Shown here: piece after piece, positions 57,993 through 64,000 of the stretch
Position numbering within the stretch: the stretch's first letter is position 1
How the letters are laid out: every line of letters begins with the position of its first letter
Origin: CBDCWA01 sp965223255
GTDB lineage: Bacteria > Pseudomonadota > Alphaproteobacteria > Rhizobiales > Hyphomicrobiaceae
Assembly (NCBI GenBank): GCA_965223255.1
Contig: CBDCWA010000004.1
Location: forward strand, 1,674,001-1,738,000
Direction of reading: 5' to 3'
Length of the DNA: 64,000 nt
Made by a program: the position numbers and the translations under genes
Notes under the pieces: model-generated
Databases searched by the model: none
Told to the model about the DNA's origin: nothing
The model's input: only the letters and a program-made list of their open reading frames with translations

Positions 57993-60170
57993 ATGGCCAT
58001 ACACACACTGAGCCAACTATTCGCTGAAGCCAGTCCCCATTTCAAAGACATCCTGCGTGACAGTACCAACAGTGCTCTATGGAATAGTCAAATCATCACC
58101 AAAGAGGGCCGTGAACCAGAGCTGCGCCGGCTACGCACACTTTACGACAAGCTCAAGGGCGTGCATGAGCGCACCATGTTTGCCGATGACGAGTGCCTGC
58201 AGCGCATTGCTGTCTTGGTGACCGCCGAGGTTTTTTCGCGCACCGAGGCGCCTGCCACAAACGATACGCTCATCGAGCATGTCGGCGACAGCGCGGTTTC
58301 GCTCCTCGGCCAGGAAGTGTTCTTCGGTTTTCCTACCATCAACTGGGACGTGCCGTTATCACTTGAAGATGGCGTAGCGCTCGGCAATTACCTCGAACGC
58401 AAGCGTCATTTCCTGCTTTATGCCTCAGACATGGTTGAGCTCTGGTGTGATCGCTTCACCGACATGTGGGTGGCACTCTTCAAGCACTTACCAGACCGCA
58501 TGTTCAAGGCCCTGCCTCAAGACCAGGGCTCTTTGGAGCTCACAACCCCACTTGTCGATATCCTGGACGATCCGGCAATGGCCGTTGAGCAATTGCTTGG
58601 CACGTTCACGCATGCGGATTTTGAACGCCATAGCTTGTTCGAGCCATTGCTCACCGCCCTCACAGACAATCTCTTCCTTGCTACCGGCATTGCCTATGAA
58701 GATCGCGCAACGTCGAAAAAGCCGTTCCTCTATCCAACGAAGTCACGTGAGGCAGCCCATCTATTGCCGGGGATTTATCTTGGCCACACGCCGTTTCTCA
58801 AAATCTTTGAAGCCGAGGTTCCGATCGACGTTCCAGACGAGACTCGCTTCGAGCATGCCCACGTCGTTGCCGGTACCGGTCACGGCAAGACGCAGCTCTT
58901 CCAGTACCTCATTTCAAAAGACCTGCAACAGGTCACCGCAGGTCGTGCTTCCATCGTCGTGATCGACAGCCAGGGCGACCTTATCGACAACATCTCGCAT
59001 CTCGATGTTTTCGGCCCCGATGGCCCACTCTCTGATCGCATCGTGCATATCGACCCAACCGACGTCGCCTACCCTGTCGCCTTGAATATGTTCGACATGA
59101 ACACCGAGGCACCGAGCCCGCTTGAACAGGAAAAGCTGCTCAACGGGGTTCTGGAGTTATACGATTATATCTTCGGTTCACTCCTCGGAGCGGAGCTGAC
59201 ACAAAAACAGGGTGTCGTTTTCCGCTATGTCGCGCGCCTGCTGTTGATGATCCCTGGTGCCAATATTCAGCACCTGCGCCGCCTGATGGAGGACGACGGA
59301 CTAGAAGACTTTGCCGAATATGTGCCAAAGCTCGATAGCCCAACGGCACGCGCCTTCTTCGAGACCGAGTTCAACAGCCGCGAATTCGATGCCACGAAAA
59401 AGCAGGTGCGCCGCCGCCTTTGGGGGATCTTGGAGAACAAGACGTTTGAGCACATGTTCTCTTATCCCAAGAGCAAGCTGCGGCTTTCTGAAGAGATGAA
59501 TGCCGGCAAGGTCATTCTCATCAATACATCGAAGGACTTGTTAAAGCAGACTGGCACCGAAATTTTCGGTCGCTTCTTTGTCGCCCTTATCACGCAGGCC
59601 GCCCTTGAGCGTGCCAGCATCCCGAAAGCTAAGCGAATGGCGACCTACGTTTACATCGATGAAGCCAATGATTACTTCCAAGGCGGCGACCAGAACCTGC
59701 CCGTCATTCTGGAACAGGCGCGCAAATATCGCATTTCGATGACACTGGCGCATCAATACCTCGATCAGCTCGACGGTAAACTCAGATCATCGTTCGCGGC
59801 CAATACCTCGACCAAGATCATAGGTGGAGTGAGCGACAAGGATGCACGAGCGTTTGCCAATGACATGCGCTCCAGCCCCGAGGCGATTACTGCCATGCGC
59901 AAGTTCGACGATCATTCTGAGTTTGCAATTTCGGTAAAGAACGTCACCGGCGGCACCATGCGCCTCAGGGTTCCCTTTGGTCACATGGAGCGTATGGAGC
60001 GCATGACCGACGCTGAATTTACCGAGCTACGCAATGTCCAACGCGAGCGATATTGCGTGCCTGTTGCCGACGTTAGGGCAGCGCTCGATAAGTCGGTAGG
60101 GGGCCACGATCAAAGCGGCAGCGATGCAATCCATGATGTGAACAACCCGTTCGCTGATGCTTATGAATAG
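57993..60170 (+). CDS. Large TraD/HerA-type ATPase (TraM-recognition/DUF87-like)
   Basis: 725 residues; AAGGA lies 8 nt before the ATG. About 280 N-terminal residues have no recognised fold. The motor has Walker A 'VVAGTGHGKTQLFQYLI' (about 290-306), Walker B 'SIVVIDSQGDLIDNI' (about 322-336), 'GKVILINTSKDLLKQTGTEIFGRFFV', the second acidic motif 'YVYIDEANDYFQGG' and 'ISMTLAHQYLDQLDG'. The last two match the smaller ATPase at 54,966 in order and sequence. The family drives DNA or protein transport in conjugation, or DNA pumping. Its long N-terminus may dock to the small membrane-associated protein encoded just upstream. Confidence 0.87.
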   Translation: MAIHTLSQLFAEASPHFKDILRDSTNSALWNSQIITKEGREPELRRLRTLYDKLKGVHERTMFADDECLQRIAVLVTAEVFSRTEAPATNDTLIEHVGDSAVSLLGQEVFFGFPTINWDVPLSLEDGVALGNYLERKRHFLLYASDMVELWCDRFTDMWVALFKHLPDRMFKALPQDQGSLELTTPLVDILDDPAMAVEQLLGTFTHADFERHSLFEPLLTALTDNLFLATGIAYEDRATSKKPFLYPTKSREAAHLLPGIYLGHTPFLKIFEAEVPIDVPDETRFEHAHVVAGTGHGKTQLFQYLISKDLQQVTAGRASIVVIDSQGDLIDNISHLDVFGPDGPLSDRIVHIDPTDVAYPVALNMFDMNTEAPSPLEQEKLLNGVLELYDYIFGSLLGAELTQKQGVVFRYVARLLLMIPGANIQHLRRLMEDDGLEDFAEYVPKLDSPTARAFFETEFNSREFDATKKQVRRRLWGILENKTFEHMFSYPKSKLRLSEEMNAGKVILINTSKDLLKQTGTEIFGRFFVALITQAALERASIPKAKRMATYVYIDEANDYFQGGDQNLPVILEQARKYRISMTLAHQYLDQLDGKLRSSFAANTSTKIIGGVSDKDARAFANDMRSSPEAITAMRKFDDHSEFAISVKNVTGGTMRLRVPFGHMERMERMTDAEFTELRNVQRERYCVPVADVRAALDKSVGGHDQSGSDAIHDVNNPFADAYE

Positions 60171-60439
60171 TCGGACAAACGCGAGCCAATCTTGCCTGAA
60201 GTCCCGCTTACCCTTTGGCGGTCGTAATTTTCGTGCTCATTTACGTTATGTTCAGCACCGATTAGTCCGAGCGCCTGTGTATCGCAGAACAGGTTTGCCA
60301 TGGAATGATGGCGCCACTATCAACGCTAACGAAAACGCCCCCATTTTGCAGACCACGCAACTAATCTTGTGCCTAAGACCAGCCCTGAATCATAAATGAC
60401 TCAATTCCTGTATATTTTGCGCAGCAAACCGAGCAATTA

Positions 60440-60928
60440 TTACGCTACAGGAGTGAGGTGCGATCCTCTTCGGCCCAAATTTTTTTTTCGCCTTCGCTTA
60501 GGCAACCCTGGCAGTTGCTGCTCATCTGGAGGAAGCTCACCCGCAAGTATCTTCAGAGGCACCCCTGTCACATGCTGTATCTCATAAAGAAATGCTAACG
60601 GCACCGCTTGATACTCCCCGGTCGCCCTACGACGGCGACAGTTCTCCAAATCAGAAATTCTGCTTGGAGAAACACCGAGCATCTTAGCTAATTCCTCTTG
60701 ACTCAGCTCTGCGCTCTTTCGTGCTCGCCTGATGTAGACTGCAGCCATAATCCCTGCTTCGCGCCTAGCTTCGGCTTTTCGACGCTTCTGAGTGCTTGTC
60801 TTGCTCAACCGAGCCTTGACAGGAACTGTGCCACCAATATTCCCATTCGACTTAGGTACCGAATGGGTGGAACCATTTGTATCGGCCGTCTGCGTACTTT
60901 TGTTTACTACTCGTAGCCGTATAGTCAT
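60440..60928 (-). CDS. XRE-family HTH regulator, antitoxin-like
   Basis: 162 residues; GAAGAAGG at about 6 nt supports the ATG at 60,928, which lies inside the preceding gene (77-base overlap, different frame). The HTH is 'AAVYIRRARKSAELSQEELAKMLGVSPSRISDLENCRRRRAT' (about 62-103), an unmistakable XRE domain. Both termini are very basic ('KKRRKAEARRE', 'PKRRRKKNLGRRG'). The order partner-then-XRE with overlap resembles HigBA-type toxin-antitoxin operons, where the HTH protein represses the pair. Confidence 0.82.
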   Translation of the reverse strand: MTIRLRVVNKSTQTADTNGSTHSVPKSNGNIGGTVPVKARLSKTSTQKRRKAEARREAGIMAAVYIRRARKSAELSQEELAKMLGVSPSRISDLENCRRRRATGEYQAVPLAFLYEIQHVTGVPLKILAGELPPDEQQLPGLPKRRRKKNLGRRGSHLTPVA

Positions 60929-61301
60929 CTAATGCCTTCTTCCATCCTGACCGATCACGTCCAAGGTGGTGAAGCAAAACCACTTTTGAACTTGCACTGG
61001 TAAAATCGGCCTTAACCACGTCAAGCGTGAAAATCTGGATAGGCTCCGGGATTGAATCTATTTCCGGCACATAGCGAATTAAAAGCCCAAGCTTCTGACC
61101 ACTACGACCCGGAACGATCGTATAATGCCCTTCATCATCTACCCGTTGCATTTCACCACGATCCCTCAACAGATCGTAGGTGCCACCAAAGTCATTCGCC
61201 AAACATCTCAAGTGCGTATCAATCACTGCCATATCATCTGGATGACTATGACGAAATCGATCCGCCAGCTCATCTGGTACGCTGGTAAATGGGGTTACCA
61301 T
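60852..61301 (-). CDS. Hypothetical partner of the XRE protein, possible toxin
   Basis: 149 residues; AAGGA lies 7 nt before the ATG. It reads as a compact alpha/beta protein: helices 'DELADRFRHSHPDDMAVIDTHL', then strands 'GEMQRVDDEGHYTIVPGRSGQKLGLLIRYV' and 'IQIFTLDVVKADF', ending in 'HHLGRDRSGWKKALDDYTAT'. No known toxin motif can be named. It is called a possible toxin only because its 3' end overlaps the XRE gene and the sizes suit a type II pair. An XRE-controlled accessory gene is an equally fair reading. Confidence 0.6.
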   Translation of the reverse strand: MVTPFTSVPDELADRFRHSHPDDMAVIDTHLRCLANDFGGTYDLLRDRGEMQRVDDEGHYTIVPGRSGQKLGLLIRYVPEIDSIPEPIQIFTLDVVKADFTSASSKVVLLHHLGRDRSGWKKALDDYTATSSKQKYADGRYKWFHPFGT

Positions 61302-61891
61302 AGTACTGTCCTTACGTTTGCGACTTACTCGTTACCCAACTCCGTTCTAACCGTCCCCCGTCCAGATATGACATTCTGCAATTGCAGAGGTTAAGATGCA
61401 AGAAAAAAGAGGAGGATGCACCCCATTTTGCATCCTCCCCAAACGCTGGCACTTCGCCAGCCGCCTTCCTTTTTATCAGAAGACAGATAACTTATTGTAA
61501 TATATTAATTAATTCGCTTCAACGTAGCCCTTAATGCAAGATCTTCAGCTAAAGGCCGCGACTTGCGACTTAACCACCAAGGCTGATCTTGTATCCAATT
61601 AAAGACCACACTCCTTTTTTAATTGTGAGGTAAACCCGTGACCAACTGGTCTCACTTCACCCAATCGTGATGTGTTTCCATAGCTGATCACTCCTCACCG
61701 TGAGCCTGCTTGTTCCCTCTTGCGCCCACGTTTACGTCTGACGCTCCGTGCATAATGTGACTGTCCTCAACTGGAATGGAGGACATCATGATTATGTATT
61801 TGTCTTGGTCACCTGGATGCGGTTGCTTCCGGGTTTTTGCTGTTTGCCTGATCATGCCTCGTGCACGCATCTTGGCGCCGGAGGTGCGGTC
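61302..61891. other. 590-bp gap holding a short minus-strand transcription unit
   Basis: On the minus strand a 34-codon frame (61,505-61,609, GTG, 'QDQPWWLSRKSRPLAEDLAL') is preceded by AAAAAAGGAG, but the spacing to the GTG is only 1 nt, so the start is doubtful. Downstream come a CTGGC/GCCAG hairpin and a strong terminator. The layout suits a small RNA or a mini-protein gene. Long frames on the minus strand beyond 61,688 are antisense to the next gene and not supported. Confidence 0.45.
61411..61438 (-). terminator. Rho-independent terminator (minus strand)
   Basis: A 10-bp stem GGAGGATGCA/TGCATCCTCC (61,411-61,420 with 61,429-61,438) with an 8-nt loop is followed on the minus strand by TCTTTTTTCT. 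No minus-strand gene other than the small unit at about 61,505-61,620 can use it. This argues that something in that gap is transcribed. Confidence 0.85.
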
Positions 61892-62752
61892 ATGAAGGGA
61901 TGGCAGTTCATCGCATGTATCAGCGGCGCAATCGTCACGTGTGTGATGGCGCTGGCCGCAGTTTCCTACACCGCAACGCTGGCAACACCGGAGCCGGCGT
62001 TTGCCTGGCTGCCTATTCCCAACCAGGTCGTGTTTTCCGTACTCGCGTTGGCCTTTGACCTTGGCATGATCGCCAGCGTCTTTGGTATTCTGCATTGGTG
62101 GGGTGTTTCGCGCATCGGTGTCGGGCTTTGTGTTGCCCTGTTCGCCGTCGCTTCGGTTTTTTCGGTGCATGCCGTCAGAGGCTACATCGCCTTGAACGTC
62201 ACCAAGTCAGCAGCACCTGCCGCTCGCTCGGCTGATCTTTATGCGTCCTTGAAACTTGAGCTTGCCCAATCGCAGGCGCATCTCGGCCGTTTACAGGCCA
62301 AATACGCTGGCGCGTCACGGCGCGACAGGCGGCGCCTTGGCGCGCAAATCAATCGGACAGAGCAGGCTGTTCAAGAGGTGCGCACGCGTCTTGCGCAGTC
62401 TGATGTTCCCGTTCATGTCTCGCCGATGGCCGGCATGGAATGGTTCCTGGCCATAACGCTCTGGTTCTTCAATGCCACCTGCTGGACCGCCTGGTTCGGG
62501 ATCAGGATGCCTGATCAAGGTCGTGATCCCGATACGGTCGCGGCTTGGCTCAAAGGGTTTGATCTTTCAGAGCCGCAACACTGCGAAGTGGTCTACGAGG
62601 CCTATGGGAACTGGTGTCGGGTGCGCAGCGCTGTCCCGCTCGCCAAGTACAGCTTTTATGCCCGTCTCATTGAGCTTGGTGCCAAGAAGTTTCGTGATGG
62701 CCGTAACGGCCCCACCATGTATCAGCTCCGCCATGATAGGATAAACGTATGA
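61892..62752 (+). CDS. Membrane protein with coiled coil and C-terminal wHTH-like region
   Basis: 286 residues from the ATG at 61,892, with GGAGG 6-7 nt upstream; the open frame upstream is not protein-like. Three N-terminal membrane helices (about 7-25, 43-65, 70-90) precede a coiled coil (about 105-165, 'LKLELAQSQAHLGRLQAKYA'). A fourth hydrophobic helix follows ('MEWFLAITLWFFNATCWTAWF'), then about 70 residues resembling a small winged helix ('YEAYGNWCRVRSAVPLAKYSFYARLIELG'). This order is known from plasmid- and prophage-borne proteins. The stop overlaps the next start (ATGA), so it is coupled to the replication-relaxation gene. Confidence 0.75.
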   Translation: MKGWQFIACISGAIVTCVMALAAVSYTATLATPEPAFAWLPIPNQVVFSVLALAFDLGMIASVFGILHWWGVSRIGVGLCVALFAVASVFSVHAVRGYIALNVTKSAAPAARSADLYASLKLELAQSQAHLGRLQAKYAGASRRDRRRLGAQINRTEQAVQEVRTRLAQSDVPVHVSPMAGMEWFLAITLWFFNATCWTAWFGIRMPDQGRDPDTVAAWLKGFDLSEPQHCEVVYEAYGNWCRVRSAVPLAKYSFYARLIELGAKKFRDGRNGPTMYQLRHDRINV

Positions 62753-63714
62753 CCCTCGACACAACCGTCCGGGGCACCTATCGCCCGCGCCGTAAGCGCT
62801 CGGGCAATCCCCCGCCCCTGCAACTGACAGAGCGCGATCTCGACATCTTGCGCGCTGTTTACCGCTACCGGTTCTTGAACTCCGATCACATCAAGCGGCT
62901 TATTCCGGGTTCGGCCAAGAATATTGCCAATCGACTAAAGGCGCTCTTCGAGCATGCCTATCTCGACCGGCCTGAGTGCCAGTATGATTTCTATCGTCCG
63001 GGTGGCGGATCATCGCTTGCCGTCTATGCCCTTGCCGACAAGGGCGCCAAGCTGTTGGCGGGCCGTGACGTTCTCTCCTTCGGGCCCAACGTGTCATGGG
63101 CGCAGAAGAACCGCGCTGCCGGCCGGCCGTTTCTGGAACACACTCTCGGGATTGCCGATTTCGCCGTTGCCCTCACCATCGATGTCGCCGCCCGCAACGA
63201 TGTCGACATGCTCGATGGCGATGCCTTGTTGGCAAGGCTGCCGGAGGCGACCCGGAATGAGACCAAGCCGTTTCGGTTCTCGGTGCCGGTGACGTTTCGA
63301 TCCCAGAAACTCACCATCGGCATCGAGCCCGATTACGCCGTCTCGCTCGGCTTTCCAACGCTCCGCCGCCGGGCAAATTTCCTGGTCGAAATAGATCGCG
63401 CCACCATGCCGATCGAACGTTCGGACCTCAAACAATCTTCCATGCTGCGCAAGTTCCTGGCCTATGGTGCGTTCCGGCGCCAGAAGCTGCACACGAAAGT
63501 GTTCGCCTGGACCAACTTTCGGGTGCTTGTGGTCACCTCAAACGAAGATCGTGCTCAGAACATGCGCGATTGTTTAAAGCGCATCGGTGGCAGCAAGGGT
63601 TCGCCCCTATTCTGGATTACTGATCGTGATGCGCTTTATGAGCGCAACTCTCTTGAGCATCTTTGGATCGATGGCAGCGATATGGAGCGAAAGCTCATTC
63701 CGCCAGAATTGTGA
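62749..63714 (+). CDS. Replication-relaxation family protein
   Basis: 321 residues. The N-terminal winged helix 'LQLTERDLDILRAVYRYRFLNSDHIKRLIPGSAKNIANRLKALF' (about 24-67) and 'AYLDRPECQYDFYRPGGGSSLAVYALADKGAKLL' are the diagnostic parts of the Replic_Relax family. The family includes plasmid proteins linked to replication and mobilisation. The C-terminal domain has alternating strands ('RANFLVEIDRATMPIERSDLKQ', 'FRVLVVTSNEDRAQNMRDCL') that recall a nuclease-like fold. It supports a plasmid or mobilisable-element origin of the block beyond the DISARM operon. Confidence 0.82.
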   Translation: MTLDTTVRGTYRPRRKRSGNPPPLQLTERDLDILRAVYRYRFLNSDHIKRLIPGSAKNIANRLKALFEHAYLDRPECQYDFYRPGGGSSLAVYALADKGAKLLAGRDVLSFGPNVSWAQKNRAAGRPFLEHTLGIADFAVALTIDVAARNDVDMLDGDALLARLPEATRNETKPFRFSVPVTFRSQKLTIGIEPDYAVSLGFPTLRRRANFLVEIDRATMPIERSDLKQSSMLRKFLAYGAFRRQKLHTKVFAWTNFRVLVVTSNEDRAQNMRDCLKRIGGSKGSPLFWITDRDALYERNSLEHLWIDGSDMERKLIPPEL

Positions 63715-63924
63715 TTTCAGGCACTCACCAAAAAAGCACCCCTGAGGGTTCATGTGCTTATGTGGTTTTTGACGAGCGCTTTGTTTCTCGCCGGCCACAT
63801 TTCAGGTGAAGGCCGGCTCCGAAAAAGCACTCGTTGAAGCCCCATACTTGATCAAAGAAAGAGGCCCCGCAATCACAAGGATTGCGGGGCTTGTTGCGTC
63901 TTGGCGTCGGCCGGTGCACGACAC
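63715..63924. other. Convergent intergenic region with hairpins
   Basis: 210 bp between converging genes. Besides the strong hairpin at 63,864-63,890, a weaker one (AAGCAC 63,734-63,739 with GTGCTT 63,754-63,759) is followed by ATGTGGTTTTT and may end the plus-strand transcript. Confidence 0.55.
63864..63890 (-). terminator. GC-rich hairpin terminator
   Basis: A perfect 11-bp stem GCCCCGCAATC/GATTGCGGGGC with loop ACAAG. Read on the minus strand it is followed by CTCTTTCTTT. It lies 35 bp past the stop of the minus-strand gene at the window edge. Confidence 0.8.
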
Positions 63925-64000
63925 TCAGCGTTTTGCGCGTCGTTGCGGGCGCTCCGCAGGCTCGGCTTCCGTTGGCTCGCGTAACACCAGCCGGTTGTCC
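63925..64000 (-). CDS. C-terminal end of a minus-strand gene cut by the window edge
   Basis: The last 24 codons read 'DNRLVLREPTEAEPAERPQRRAKR' followed by TGA (63,925-63,927), then a terminator. The low-complexity Glu/Pro/Arg tail fits the disordered end of a larger protein such as a relaxase or other plasmid protein, but the identity cannot be told. Confidence 0.6.
   Translation of the reverse strand, partial: DNRLVLREPTEAEPAERPQRRAKR

Noticed and set aside
61688..62170. 160-codon minus-strand frame opposite the membrane/coiled-coil gene
   Set aside because: Low-complexity polar sequence, antisense to a gene with clear membrane helices and ribosome-binding site.

Overview
The window looks like chromosomal DNA of an alphaproteobacterium, probably in the Hyphomicrobiales or a neighbouring order. 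The support is a phasin and an acetoacetyl-CoA synthetase (PHB metabolism), a BKACE enzyme, an ECF sigma/anti-sigma pair, an AsmA-like protein, and a tRNA-His(GTG) that lacks G-1 and has A73, a variant known from many Alphaproteobacteria. There are no rRNA genes, no CRISPR array and no recognisable insertion sequence.

Region 1 (1-21.3 kb) is core-like. It starts with the 3' part of an ECF sigma gene and its membrane anti-sigma partner. Next comes a small catabolic cluster (BKACE, a truncated FAD-monooxygenase remnant, an NmrA-type reductase and a hotdog thioesterase). A run of envelope genes follows: a subtilase with a very basic repeat region, a DUF418 membrane protein, a TTC38-like TPR protein, an M15 peptidase, a solute-binding protein with an Arg/Lys tail, and an AsmA-like protein. 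The region ends with acetoacetyl-CoA synthetase, a sensorless histidine kinase, a phasin, a MAPEG-like protein and a decayed AlpA-type regulator.

Region 2 (21,515-41,984) is an integrative element of about 20.4 kb. It is bounded by a 39-bp direct repeat, the 5' half of tRNA-His at the left and the intact tRNA-His at the right. ACGTAAC-type repeats lie just inside both ends. It carries two tyrosine recombinases, an excisionase-like DNA-binding protein and a primase-helicase fusion next to a palindrome-rich, origin-like gap. The cargo looks like defence: three different TIR proteins with membrane segments (TIR-polytopic; TIR-nSTAND-TM-trypsin; TIR-TM-FGE/sulfatase), a membrane J-domain protein, a HEPN/AbiU2-like protein and several small membrane or secreted proteins.

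Region 3 (42.0-54.5 kb), on the 3' side of the same tRNA, holds a tightly overlapping minus-strand operon: N6-adenine methyltransferase, a 922-aa protein tentatively DrmE-like, DrmA helicase, DrmB (DUF1998) and DrmC (PLD). This is a DISARM system whose gene content does not match the two classic classes.

Region 4 (54.9-64.0 kb) is transfer-like. It has two TraD/HerA-type ATPases separated by a Cys-repeat envelope protein and a small membrane-associated protein, an overlapping XRE/partner pair resembling a toxin-antitoxin module, a polytopic/coiled-coil protein, a replication-relaxation family protein, and the 3' end of a minus-strand gene at the window edge. Regions 2-4 together form an accessory block of about 42 kb around one tRNA gene, and the TIR cluster and the unusual DISARM are its most interesting parts.
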